Origin: Bacillota bacterium
Lineage (GTDB): Bacteria; Bacillota; UBA4882; UBA10575
Assembly: GCA_012735195.1 (NCBI GenBank)
Contig: JAAYIC010000105.1
Coordinates: 1 to 32,338 of the forward strand
Length of the DNA stretch: 32,338 nt
Direction of reading: 5' to 3'
Shown here piece after piece: positions 1-13,100 of this stretch. Positions within the stretch are counted from its first letter, which is position 1. Every line of letters starts with the position of its first letter. The position numbers and the translations under genes were made by a program. Under the pieces are notes generated by a model. It made no database searches, was not told the origin of the DNA, and saw only the letters and a list, made by a program, of their open reading frames with translations.

Positions 1-1143
1 AATCCCATAGACGGCCGTGATAAGATCCGTTTGCTCAATAATGGAGGTGGCAATCCGCGCTTCGGTTTGCTTTTTTTGGAGAGAAAGGTACTGGTCATGT
101 TCATACTCGGCGGTAAACCTTTTTTTACCGTATTTCACGTAAAAGTCGTTGTCCGTATTGCCGATATCCCCCGTTTCGAACCCGGCCTTGACAATCGTGG
201 TCCGGGAATAATTATACCCGGATTGGAGGTAGGCCCGGTTCCGGAAAGGCCGTTGATAATCAAGGGAAGCGGTGAGCGACCCTTTACTATAGACGCAGCT
301 AAGCGTTATGGGGTCGCGATAACCAAAAAGGCTTTTACGGGTTAAATTAAGACCGGCACGGTACTCTCCCGTCTCTTCGCTTCCTTGGTTGTCGGTAAAG
401 AATATCGCTTGGAAATTCGGCGGTTCCAGGGTCTTGATGATCACATCGGTGGTCTGGTATTCTTCCCCGGCCTGCAGTTCCGCAAAGAGCATGATGTCGT
501 TGGCCAGGTTGAACTGGCCCAACTCCGTTTCCAATTTGTTTAAGTAAAAGATCTCGCCTTTCTCCAGGGTTAACCGTTGCTGAATATAGGAGGCTTTGGT
601 AAACCGGTTGTTCTCCACCCGGATCTCGCCGATCCGCCCTTCCACCAACTCCACCCGGAGCACACCGTCCTCCACTGTTTGCGGGGGAAGGATGGCCCGG
701 GCCGTAATGGCGCCCTTTTGTTGATAAACCCTGTTTAGCTTATTGATCATCCTCTTAAGGTCATTGCTGGTGAGCCACCCTCCTTCATACTCCCGGGTGA
801 TGGATTCGATCTCCTCTGCCGTCAGAATCTGCGATTCGCCGGTCACGATCTTTTGGATTCTGATTACACCCGGCCGTTCCAGGGTTTCAGCTTCAGTGGC
901 GTGACCGGAAGGTCTTTCATCCGCAGCGGCACGACCGGAGGGAGTTTCAGCTTCATCGGCATGATCGGAAGCAACCTCAGCTGTATAACCGGAAACGTCC
1001 GCCTCCGCAGTATAACCGGATTCAGCCTCAGCGGTATAACCGGAAGCAGAGTGGAACAACCCTGCCGCCAGGATCAGTACCGGGAGAATGACGGCAAAAG
1101 GCTTTTTCTTGAAAAACCCCAACGGGCTGAATTTAGGACTCAT
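1..1143 (-). CDS. TpsB-family outer-membrane transporter (ShlB/FhaC type), partial at left edge
   Basis: Outer-membrane pore that would export the TpsA protein encoded just upstream. Read directly on the minus strand: ATG at 1143 preceded by an AAGGGGG ribosome-binding site, then 381 open codons to the window edge, so the C-terminal barrel is missing. Residues 1-34 are a signal peptide with a lysine-rich start; 35-88 are a degenerate repeat linker; about 92-175 look like a ShlB-type POTRA domain (VIRIQKIVTGE ... LRVELVEGRIGEIRV); about 176-240 a second POTRA; from about 243 the barrel begins (FFTDNQGSEETGEYRAGLNL, then SLFGYRDP), a pattern usual for TpsB proteins. It starts 46 bases after the tpsA stop, so the two are probably one transcript. 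Presence of a TpsB implies an outer membrane. Family assignment is by motif recognition from memory. Confidence 0.88.
   Translation of the reverse strand, partial: MSPKFSPLGFFKKKPFAVILPVLILAAGLFHSASGYTAEAESGYTAEADVSGYTAEVASDHADEAETPSGRAAADERPSGHATEAETLERPGVIRIQKIVTGESQILTAEEIESITREYEGGWLTSNDLKRMINKLNRVYQQKGAITARAILPPQTVEDGVLRVELVEGRIGEIRVENNRFTKASYIQQRLTLEKGEIFYLNKLETELGQFNLANDIMLFAELQAGEEYQTTDVIIKTLEPPNFQAIFFTDNQGSEETGEYRAGLNLTRKSLFGYRDPITLSCVYSKGSLTASLDYQRPFRNRAYLQSGYNYSRTTIVKAGFETGDIGNTDNDFYVKYGKKRFTAEYEHDQYLSLQKKQTEARIATSIIEQTDLITAVYGI
880..1041 (-). repeat. Degenerate SGYTAEA-type peptide repeat in tpsB linker
   Basis: Between the signal peptide and first POTRA domain of the TpsB protein the residues run as about five decaying copies of an 8-18 residue unit beginning SGYTAEA (SGYTAEAE, SGYTAEADV, SGYTAEVASD..., then SGRAAADE and SGHATEAE). 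At DNA level this appears on the plus strand as repeated CAGC(G/A)GTATAACCGGA-like words. Such a linker is not part of the usual TpsB architecture. Copies diverge towards the POTRA side, suggesting expansion at the signal-peptide end. Confidence 0.7.
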
Positions 1144-1189
1144 CTTTTTTCCCCCTTAGTCCGGGCTTCCTCTCGACCATTATCCCGTC

Positions 1190-4100
1190 CTATTCTTCCT
1201 CTTCACCCTCTTCTTCCTCGTCCTGATCTACCCCGGCAGTTTCCTGCTGTCCTGTTATTCTTCCAACCCCGGTAACCAGTTGGTCCGTCTCCGGGATCTC
1301 CTGGACCGTATCCGGCCCTTGCAGTACGGGGGCGGCGGATGAGGGGGTCCGGGATTGCATCTCGCGGCTGGTTTCAATGATCGTTTCACCCAGGTCGTTA
1401 CTGATCCGGTCCTTTTTGTAGTTAACGATGAAACCATCGGTCTCAATCACACGGCCGGGGTTTAACCTGAGATAAAAGACGGTGGTCGGCGGGACGCAAA
1501 GCTGCAGGTCGACATCGAGGAATTTCTGCGGGTAGTTGTCGACGATGACATTATTCAAGCTGTTGGCGATCTCCGCATAGGTGCCAATCCGGAGGTGGTC
1601 GAAGCCCAAACGCTCCGTTACGCCTTGAATCACCCCGAAATCCGTAACCAACCTGGTGAAATGCAGCCCCGCTGGACTGGTCCCCTTAATCAGCACGTTC
1701 TCCGCCATCTCCCGGCTGCTGCCGGTAACATCCAGGAACAGGCCGGAAGCCCCGCCATGGATCAGTTCCTCCAGTTGCAACCGGTCGGCCTTGATCGTCA
1801 GCTCTCCGCCGGCGGCCTGGAGTTTTTTCACATTGAGGCTGCCTGCCAAGACCAGCAAGCTGATGCGCCCCTCTTCATTAAGGAGCGACTCCACGACCAG
1901 GTCGGTCATATTGGTAAAGCTCAGGTCGCCATTGCCATTAACTGCTTTGAGGACGGAAACCTGATTTTCCCCGGTCAAGAGCTGACCTTTGCCGCTGATT
2001 GTTTCCAGGAGCGACGTCTGGATCCGCCCGCCGTCCCTCTGGGCGATGCTGCCGGCCGCTTCCAACCGGACCCCGCCTTGTCCATTGATTAAGTTATTCA
2101 CATTCAGATCCCCGACGGCTTTTACCTGCAGCTCACCGCCGGCGGTAACCGCCCCCAGATTAACCAGGTTCGACTGGTCAACCAGGTAAATATGACCGGC
2201 GGCGCTGGCTGAAAGCTCGCCTTGGTGGATGAGGACCCTAAAATCTGTTAAGTCTCCGCCGGGGCCGCGGATATCCCCATTCGCCGCGGCCAACCTAATG
2301 CTCTTGCCCTCGATGACATAGTTCCGTTCCGGACCGCCGGCATCGAGAATCGAACCGTCCGCCCATAAATCAATCTCATTACGCCCATAGATCTCGGCCA
2401 CATTGAGATTCCCCGCCAGTTCCCGGATGTAAATGCCTTTTTCCGCCCGGGCAATCAACGTCGCCAGTTCCGCCAGGTCAATCCGGAGCGGGTTATCCGC
2501 CGTCCCGATCCCGCCCTGATCGCCCTCGATAATCAGGTTATTCCCCTGAACCGCGGCCAGGTCGGTACCGCTGACATTATACAACCCATTTTTACCCTTG
2601 ATCCGGATATCCCCGCCGCTCTGCACGGACTTGACATAAAGCGGTTCCTGCGAACCCAGGTAGACGTGGTCCCTGCCGACAACCTCCAGCACGCCATCGG
2701 GATGGAGATCAATATCAACGGAGTCCCGCAGCAAAACGGTGATGATCAGGTTCTCCTCGTCAACCAGGACGTCATTGGCTTCGGCTGCGGCCAGCGCCAG
2801 CCGGTTTTCCCGGTCTTGCAGCGCCTCGGGGTTATTGGCGTCAATCACCAGTTGTCCACGGTCGCTGCCGATGCTGCCCTTTTCCGCCAGGAGCGTGACA
2901 TTTTTCCCCCGGATATTGGGGTCTTCGAAGACCGGCACGGTGCTGGTGGTTCTCTTGGTCAGAACCGTCCGGCTCAAAGCGGTCTCCAGTTGCTCGATGG
3001 TCCAAACGTAACCCTCGGTCAACCCGGCTTTCTCCTCATCGGAGAGGGCATATTCCCAGTCCGGGTCGAATGTGGTTTCTCCGTAGAGTTGGTGGAGGGC
3101 CTGCAGCTCCGGACTGGCGGTTTGCGGGTCATAGGGATCCGCTTCATAACCCGTCAATTGACCCTGTTCGTTGTAGACCGGCCGGATATTCCTCAGCTGC
3201 CAGTAGGTCAGGTATTCATGTTTTTTCGCGTTCTTATAGGCGGCAATGGTCTCCGCGGAGCTCTTCTCCGCTTCCTCGCCCAGTAAGCGCAGGTTCTTCC
3301 AGTGCAGGAGCAGCTCTTCTTCGGTACGCTCATCCCGCCGCTCACCGAGATTGGCGTCGAAGAAGGAGCCGTTCAGCGCCTGCAGCCAGACATCGCCCAG
3401 GCTTGACACCACACTATCCAGGTACACATCCCCTTCGGCCTGGGAGAGGGAGATATCATAGACCGCCTTGGCGCTCAAGCCCCCGGCGCCGCTTTTGATC
3501 CTTAACGGGCTTTCCGGACCATTACCGATGCTTCCTTGCTGTGAAATCAGTTCAACCCGGTTCCCGTCAATCACCACACCATTTCCAGTACCGGTGATGT
3601 TACCCACCGCTTCCAGCCTGATGGTTCCGGCGACTTCGGCGCTGTCGTCGTCTCCATTTTCGCCGTTTCCTCCGTTGCCGCCGTTATCGCCATTCCCTCC
3701 GTTGTCGCCGTTTTCTCCGCTTCCTCCGTTATCGCCGTTTCCTTCGTTCAGGATCTGATTGTTGTTGTTCTCTGCCACCGGCTCATAGGTTTTAACGTTA
3801 TTCAGGACCAAATCATCGGCTACCGAGCGAATATAGATATTCTTGGCCAACGCGGTCAGACCGCCGGACCCTGTCCACTGGACGGCCAGGGGGTTCTCCC
3901 TGCTTCCGATCGCACCGGCTTTTGATACCAAGTTCAGTTGGTCAGTCTTGAGCAAGGCTTTTTCCGAAGCCTGCTCAATTCCGCCTTCGGCTTCAACATT
4001 AATCCCGCCTTTCAAGTTTGAGACCTGGCTGCTGAATCTGACAGGGCCAACACTCTTAATCGCGAGCTCGCCGCTGTCCGAACCGATAAACTGGACCCCG

Positions 4101-7100
4101 ACCGTATGATCCGCCTTGAACGAATGAATGATCCGTTCTTCAAATTCTCCAAAACTCCAATACGCTGCGTAGTGAAGTGGATTCGGACTACCCGGTCGCG
4201 GTTCACCATGAGAAACAAGTGTAACTTGCCAGTTGGATGAGACAGGCTTGTTGTGATAGGAGAAATAATAACTACTCTCATGCTGCTCGATGACAACCGA
4301 TATATGGCCTTCATGTATGGTTCTGACATCCCTGAATTGATCTTCTACTAATTGATATGTCTTGCTGCCGGTTTCTGGATCTACCCATTCGTTCATATAG
4401 CGATAGTCTTTTGTTTTCTCTTCCCAATTGTTCTCGTGTGCATTTTTAAACCTAGACCAGGCGTTCAGACTCATTCTCGCCTCTCGTCTTCGTTCCCCAT
4501 ATCTTAATGTCTCTATCTGGTAACGCTGGTTCATCAGGGGTTGATAACTGGTGTAGCGAGCGTTTTTGATCACTTGGGAATTAATGATTGTCTCACCTTC
4601 ACTCTGCCGAACCAACTTCTCGATGGTGATATCATTGCCGAGCCGCTGGTAAACCGTTGTCACCGGTAAACCGTTATGGGTGATATTTGGATCCGTAATG
4701 GTAAGTTTCCCCTCAATATTCCCGGTATCAAGCAAATTAAGCTTTATCGCATAGGGGGTGTTGTTTGTAATATTGATTCTGCCGAAACCATCCACCACAT
4801 TGATCCGTCCCCCGCCGGTATTAAGGATCTTCCCTTCAATAACGGCGCTGCCTCCCTCCACCTTCACGTCTTCCACGACGATCTCTTTGGTTTCCGGGTT
4901 GTAGTAGGAGGCGATCGAGCCCGACCAATTATCGTGTATAGTTAGACGATAAAGCGGATTCTGCGCCAACGCTACTTCGTCCAGCGCGGGCCGGCCGTCA
5001 GCTTCCCACTGACGTTGTATGAATTCGATATGCGAAACCAAACTCCGGTCAAGCCACAGATTCCAGTTGGGGATCCCACTCTGGATCGTGCCGTTAATAT
5101 TCAGATACTCGGCGCTTATATACAAGTAATTTCCGGCAATCAAGGCGCCGCTACCGGACTTAGAGGTTTTGACTTCCCGGTAGTACTGGTAGATGGGGTT
5201 ATAGGGCGCCAAATAATTGGGAAAGTCGCTAAATTCATCAGTAGCCCCAATACATTCATCTACTGTTTCTCTCCAGATCGACAAGGGATTGCTTGGGACA
5301 TGCCTAAAACCAGGGATATAATCCAAGATGATATCTCTACCGCTGCTCATATAAACCGTCTCAGCCAGGATGACACCGGTCACATTAATGCTGCCTTTGG
5401 CATTTTCGATATTGACCTCTCCGAACAGATTGGAAACCAACCCTACTATGTCAAGGTTCGGCCCGTCACCCGTAACCGGGGTATAGGTGTTTCTGATGTT
5501 GATCTTCGGTACAGCCGTGCTTCCGGTGGCGGTGACCGCCAGATTGACTGTTTTACCAAGCCCAAGCATATAATCTAAGTTGATCTTTTGGATCTCCTCC
5601 GCCGAACTGACCGCGATCCCGTTGTAATAGAGATAGCCTCCCCTCTCTCCCCCGGCGACGAGCAGGTTGTTCACTCGCAGATGATACGGGCTCGGGTTGA
5701 TAATGGACAGTTCTGCATCGCCGCGGCCAAGCAGGCTGCCCTTGCCATAAAGGTTGTCCGCGGTAATGCTGATATTGCCGCCTGTCACTACCCGGGCATC
5801 CTGCACATTGATATAATCGCCGTCAATTACATATTGCATCCCATCTGTCTGTTCGATTACCTCACCATATGGATTAAAGACTAAACGTTCCCGGCTATAG
5901 ATTCCGGTCTGGACGGTACCATCAACATTCACCAGGTTATTGCGGCCATATAAACTCTCGCCCGCCTTGATCTGGAGGGAGATTTTCTCCTTCCCAAATA
6001 ACTGGCGGAAGGCGTTGGCAAACTCCTCCGCTACCGCACGGTAAAGGTCCATCCCGGTTCCTTGCCCAAATACAGTCTGGCGACCCTCGGTGGTCAGTAA
6101 GTTGATATCGCGGACACTCCGCAACTGTGCGCCGTCGTCAATGAGGATCCGGTTAGTCTGGAAAACATCGGCCACCGCTTCCGGGTCGGTTTTTATCGGA
6201 AAGGCTGTTTGGTTAAAAAGGTCGGTATAGGCTATAACCCACAGGTCATTGGTTATACCGTAAATATCCCGGCCTGCCGCCAAATTAATATCTTCCGCCT
6301 CCAGCGAGGCATTTTTCCCGATCTCCACTTGGTTTAGGGTCTTGAGCCGCGACAGGGAGGCGCCGGCGGCCGCACCGGCAAACCCGTAGGCCTTGCTGTT
6401 GGCATTGGTTCTGATCTCGGCTTCGGTCCGCGCCCCCAAATTGGCGGTAACCGCTTTTAGAGTCGCATTTTCACCCAGAACGATCTCAGTGTTTGCCTGG
6501 TCGGCGGTGATCTTCGATTCTGTTTTGGCGATATCGATACCACCACCTGTATCAAGTCTGGCGTTATCGTAAGCGTAAATATCGTTGACCGCGTTGTAAT
6601 TAACCACGCCGCCCACAATTTTCACGTCGGCCTCAAGGCCGTCGCCGTTCTGATTACCGTCGTCCGACTCAAGATCGCGGACCTCCATCCCGGTACTTAC
6701 AACCGATGAATCCTTTCCTTGGACGACCCTGGCGTTGCTGGTGATCGCGGTATCGCTGACGCCTGCCGAAGCATCGACAACGCCGCCGGCCCCGACCTTC
6801 ACATTGAAACCATCCCCGGCCAACCGTGGTTTATTGATGATACTCTTCGCCTGGGCGCTGAAGAGCTCCGTCGTCTGGAACCGGGCGTTTTCCGCAATGA
6901 GTACTTCCACCCGGGAATTAATAGTATTTCTTGTCTGCGCACCGCTGCAACCAACCACCGCCGCCTGGGTGCTGTCCACCATACTGTTGAAGGTGGTCTC
7001 CTGCTTGGCGTTGGCCGTGATGATATTGGCGGTCAGGTAGTCGCTACCGGCGCCGCCGCCCAAATCCACCCAGGTCCGGTTGTTCTTGGTCACCCCGGCA

Positions 7101-10100
7101 ACCGCGGAATGCCCCGCGATTATCCCGCCGCTGCCGGAGACTGCTTCCGCGTAGAGATTATCCGTGCCAACCGCGTCCACCGCCAATTGGCCGGCGATTT
7201 TCCCAGTAATTCCATTGGCCAGCTTGACATGGGTCTCCGTCTCCGACCTCGCCTGCGCCACGTTGCCGCCGGCGGCCACAAGCCCGCCGATGGTCACCCC
7301 GCTGGAGGTGGCCTTATGTCCCGCCATATTGTTAAGGGCCTTCACGTTCATATTACCCTCAAGCATAAAGGCGGAGGGGTCGATCAGGGCCATTACTCTA
7401 CTCTGGTGCAGGGCCGTGCTTTCCGTCGCGTTAACCGCAACACCCAGAGTACCCCCGCCGGCCACCGCTTTTGCTTCAAGGGCCGAACCCCAATTGGCGG
7501 CGGTAATAGAGAATTCCGTGGCCTTGATTGTATTGTTCCGGCCAACACCGGCGGTCACCAACGGTTTGGCAGCCGCGGTCGCCACTACCGCTCCCACGCT
7601 CGCCACTAGCGAACCGTCATACCCGCGGGCTTCCGCCTTCACATCCGGTTTCGCCTCGGCCAGGATGGTAACGGCCTTTGCCACATCAAGCGTAAGGTTC
7701 TCACCGAGCAAGGCGGTGACGGCGCTTTCCTCCGTTGCTTCCGCCACCGTGCCCCGGAGAGCTGCGGCGCCGCCGGTTCCGGCCTGGCTATAAGCGTTAA
7801 TCTTCCCCGCCAGGTTGCTGTAGAGAATCAAGTTACCCTTGCTCGTCAGCGATGTGCCGGCATCCGGGGTTCCCCCCTGGGCAACGGAGGCTTCGATCCT
7901 GCCGCCGCGCTTGGCAACGGCGGCCACCACTCCGGCGGTCGCTGCTCCGACGGTGAGGCCTTCAGCTTTCGTGATAATATTCATTTCATCAACTGCGGTA
8001 ATCTTCACTTCCCTTTCATCGTTCAACAGATTCAAGGTCGTTCCCTGTCCGGCCCGGGCGGTCAGATTATTCGTTACATCGGCCAAAGCTACGGCCGCGC
8101 CAAGGGTGGCGACTCCCGCGGTCCCCTGGAAACTGTAGACTTGCACTGCGGGCGCGCTGGGATCGCTATTCCGGCTCCGGGCGTCAATGGTCAGGTTTCC
8201 AGCGGCCGTAACGGTTGACGCCCCTGTCACCTCGGCCCGGAGGTTATTCTTCATCAGCACGACACCGGCCGTGCCACCGGCGCTCACCGCCCCGATACCG
8301 CCGGCGCCGGCGTTGATCCGGATCTGGTCCACGCTGTGCGCGGTGATCGCGACGTCATTGCCCGCATCAAGGGTTGAGTCTTGAACCAGGGCTGAGACCC
8401 CTGACTGACCCCCCGCGTTCAAAAACCCGATCACATCAACGCTGCCGGCCTGGTTAACCCGGGTAATCTCCGCCTGGCTCACGCCTTTGACCCCGTATTC
8501 GCCTTCGTCACCGGCCCGGATGTTGCCGTCGGTCTCGCCGGTCCGCAACCAGTTCCCGGTCATCAATTCATTAATCTTTGCCAGGGTCCCCTGGTTGTTG
8601 GCGTTAAGCTCATTCTTTATATCACTGTCAGCATCATTAAAGATACTGCCAATCAGGATTAAGGAGGCGTTACCTCCTAACCCGGACGCTAGCCCAATCC
8701 CGGCGGAGGCGCCGATGGCATCAACCTTCCGTTCGGTATTGGCCGTCACTTCCTGTTTATCCGTGGTATAGATTGTTGAGTTACCGATAAATGCCGAAAC
8801 GGTGTTGCTGATCGCATTCACATTGGCGCTGGCGCCGATGCCGACGTTGCCGATGGTAAGGCCAAGCGCGCCCGCCCGGTTGATCAGCTCAATCTTATCC
8901 CGGGCGTTCACCGCCAGACTACCGTTGCGCTTGTCGGCAGCGCCTAAATTGGAATTTAAGATGTAGGCCTTGGTGGTAGTGGCCGCCAGATCCACCAGGG
9001 CATTGCCGGCTATGCCCTCCGCCACACCGGTGGCACCGCTTACGACCCAATGCTGCAGTTTAAGACCGGTATCTGCTGCCACCGTTGTCTTCCCGCCGGC
9101 CATAACCTGGGAACTGCTGATAAAAGCTTCGGTAAGGCTCAGGTCCAACGCGGCCGAAAGGGAGTTGGAAAAGCCGGCGCCACCAACAGCCGCCGCCCCG
9201 GTCGCCAAGAAGAATTCACCATCGTAATCGGCGGTCACATTCAGATCTTTGGTATCAACCTTAGTCCCCTGGAGATAAGCCCGGGTCTCGCCCTTGATCA
9301 GACCAAGACCGGCCGAACCGGTGAACGCCCCGGCCCCACCGGTGGCATTAGCAACATTGGAGACAATTTTCTGCTGGGCGGTGGCTTTTACGGTGATGGC
9401 CTCCTTGGCCCGGACCGCTTCACTGGCATTGATATAGGCCTCTGTCTTCCTGGTCATGGCATTGGCTTCCGCCCCGGCGCCAATGCCGGCTATTCCGGCG
9501 GCGACCGCACCCGCTCCGCCATAGTAATGGGCAAGATCAACCGCGCTCACCGTTACCGACTGGCTAGCCCCGGCGTCATTCGCCGCTGTATTGATCTTTG
9601 CTTCCTGGACATAAGCGGCAGTCTCGCCCAACAGTAGGTTGACCCCGGTATTCCCGGTAGCCCCGACGGTCAAGCCGCCGCCCACATTCGCCAGGACTGT
9701 CAAGACGCTATGGGTGGCGGTGGCATTGACCACTACCCCGTTAACTTGATCCTTGGCCAGATGCTGGTCGAGGTTGGGGGAGACCAGCCGGCTGAGATCC
9801 AGGCTCTGCTTCGCATCAACACTCTCGCTTATATTAAAGTTCAAGGGGGTTGCACCCGCCGTCAAGTCCCCGTTGGCCACCTCAATCTGGTTGTTGGCGT
9901 TTTGGGCCAAGGCCGTCACCTCGGTCCCGGACCCGGTGATATAAGCCCTGGTTGTTCCGCCGATCTCATTAATCCCGGAGGAAGCCCCGAAACCAACGCC
10001 GATGAGCGCCGCCCCGATGCCGGTGGCCCCAACGGCATTGACGATCACATCGTGGTTTTCCGCCAAGACGCCCACATTATCCAGGGCGACCACTTTTGCC

Positions 10101-13100
10101 CCGCCGTCAATATAGCTCTCCGTGGTATTATTGATAAAGTTGGCCCCGATGGAGCCGGCGACACCAACACTAACATCAGCGCTACCGGAGACGCTCAACC
10201 CGATGGCGCCGTTGTTAATCGCCGCCCGGCTGTAACTCTCCACCAACAGGTTGCCCAAGTTGTAGTTGGTCGCCACCCCGCCGCCGCTGACAAAGGCCTT
10301 GGTGGTATTGGCCACCCGGTTCACGGAGGTCGCCGCGCCCAGGGAGGCAACACCGGAACCGGTCGCTTCCCCGGAGAGGGTGGAAATTTCGCCGTTGTTT
10401 TCCGCCCGCACCCGGACCGCCTGGTTCTGATTGGCGATCTCGACCCCGTTGATCCCGGCCAGTGTGGTGTTGTCCAGGTGGGAAGTGGCCACAATCAACT
10501 CGACGGCGGCCACTCCGGACCCGGCGAAGCCCAGGGCCACAGTGCGGATGGTCGCCGTGTTGATGCTTTGGATAAGGGCGGCCCCTTGGATCCGGCTTTT
10601 CCATTCGGGTTTCGCCGCCGGGATAATCAATACCTGACCGGCCTTGAGCTGGTCATCCGCGGTCAGCCCGTTGGCAGCCAGTAACTGGTTGTGATTCACC
10701 CCGAAGCGTTCGGCAAGGGCCTGGGTGGTCTCGCCCTCCTGTACCCGGTAAACTCGATCATTAATCAGAGCCTTGGTTTGACTGGCGATCACATTGACGG
10801 TCGCCCCGCCGCCGATGGCCGCGGTGCCGGCGCCCGCCGCTTGGCCGGCAACGGCATTGATCTGGGACCGGTCTTCCGCCAGCACTTCCAGCTGACCGGC
10901 GGTGATCGTAAACCCTTTGTATACTTGGTCCGCCGTAAGCACAGCGTCAATTCGTCCTTCGGTCAAGTTGTTGATGACCGAGGTGACCGCCGAGCCGCTG
11001 ATCGCGGCGGTCCCGGCCCCTGCCCCGGCAGCCCCCAAGGTGTTGATCATTGAGTTATTCAGGCCCTGAACTGATAATTTATTGGCGATTTGGTAATTGC
11101 CGCCTTCAATATAAGCCCTGGTTGTATCGGTGATCAGGTTGACGGTAAGCGCGCCGCCGACCGCCGCTTGTCCGGCCCCCGCCGCCGCCCCGGAGATCGC
11201 CGCGATCTCCGCGTTTTCCACTGCTGAGACCGTGGCCTGCGGCGCCTGGATATTGCTGTCGATCAGTGCGGCTTCCGTGGTGTTGGTGATGTAGGAGAAG
11301 GCAAAGGAACCGCTGACCCCCACCGTCTGGCTGGCGCTCCCGGCCACCGCCACGGTTCTGATGGCAGCGTTGTTTATGCTGTCAACCTGTAACTGGTTGG
11401 CGATGTTGAGTTGGCTGCCGCGCACATAGCCGAAGACATTGTTGTTTATCGTATTGACGGTCAACCCGCCGCCGATCGCCGCTGTACTGCCGAAGGTGGC
11501 GCTCCCTGAACCGGAATAGATGGCCGACTCATCGGCCGCCCGGAGGTTTAAGTTTTCACTGTTAATAACGGTTTTTGCCCCATTAAGCGCGGCGATTTCG
11601 GCACGGGTGGTGTTAAAGATATTGGCAATGGCAAAAGAACCGTTAATCGCCACCCCTGCGGAACCGCCACCGGTCACCGCCAGGGTGTAAATCTTACCAT
11701 TATTTAAACCTTGCAGTTTGACGCTCTTCGCCGTCAGGTTGGAACCGTTAACTTCCGCCTCCGCTTGATTCCCCAGATTATTCACAGCCACTGACGCCCC
11801 AACGGCGACCTGGCCAATGCTGATCGTTACCTGCCCGGCCAGGGACCCGATCCAGGAGCGGTCGTCAGCGTCGATGGAGATCTTCTCCGAAGTAACCGTG
11901 CTCCGGTTCACCTTGGCGGTAATCTGGTTGTTGATGTTGTTGACTGTAACCGAACCGGCGCCGGCAAATTGCGACGCCACCCCCGCGCCAAGGCTGAACC
12001 CGGTAATCGCCGCCGAAGAGACCGCCTGCACGCCCACATTCCCCTGGGCGTTCAGGGTCTTGACCGTCGACTCTTCGATGACCGCGGCATAGGTGTTGGC
12101 AATCTCATTCCAGCCGAAAGAGAGCCCCACATTGTTCCCGCTGTACTGGGCAACCCCGGCCACGGCGATAATCCCCGGTTTGTTCTTGTGGTGGTTGTCC
12201 ACGGGGATCTTGAGCTCCTGGCCAACTTGGATTGTATCGTTTTCGGAGAGCCCGTTGGCCTCCCGTAATTTGGCTTCGGTCAGATCAAATTTTTCCGCGA
12301 TCTTCGCTAAACTATCGCCTTCTTGCACCCTATATCTGCCGTCACTGTATAGGGCGGTACCATCATAATCAAAGATCGCTTCGCCCTGCTTGCCCCCGTC
12401 TTTCTCATCGAGCAACTGGTTCAGGAGGGCGACTTCATCCATGCCGGAAACATCACGGGCCAAAACATCAACCCGCTCGCCGGCGCTCACCGTTGAGCCG
12501 AAAATCCCGGCGGTGGTTTCGTTGTGGAGCAGGTTGATGACGACCGCGCCAGTAAAGCTTCCCGTGTCTTCACTCACGATCAGACCGGCGGCGGCGCCCC
12601 CGGCGACAATCCGGGCCGCGCTGAGTCCTTGCACATCGACCCTGTTGAAGTTGTTAATTACCGATTTATTTAGAATCTGGGCTTTAGTTAGATTGCCGAT
12701 GTCGCTATAGGTGACGGCGAGACCCACGCCGCCTTTGCCGCCATAGGTCAGGGTCCCGCCGCCGGTCCCCAGGTAGGTGCGGTCATAGGCGAGCACTTGC
12801 AACTGGTCGCCATTCACCCCTTGCTCACTATTAATAACGGCTTCCTCAAGGGTGGCGGCGGTCTGGTTTCGGGTATGGCTCACTGAGACCGAACCGGCAA
12901 CGCTGGCGTCCACCCCACCGGATTCCGTATTGACCGCAAGGCCTAAGGCCACCGAGACCTGCTCGCCCCCGCTCAGGGCGTAAACCGCTACTTTTTCCGC
13001 GTCTTTGATCCGCGCGTTCTTAATCTCCGCAGAGGTTTCATTGGCCAGGTCATTGACGGTCACCGCCCCGGCAAGGGCGCCGCTAAACTGGGAACTCTCG

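Noticed and set aside
3645-3750. CRISPR-like array
   Set aside because: Units are about nine bases and encode an Asn-Gly-rich protein stretch in frame; there are no spacers.
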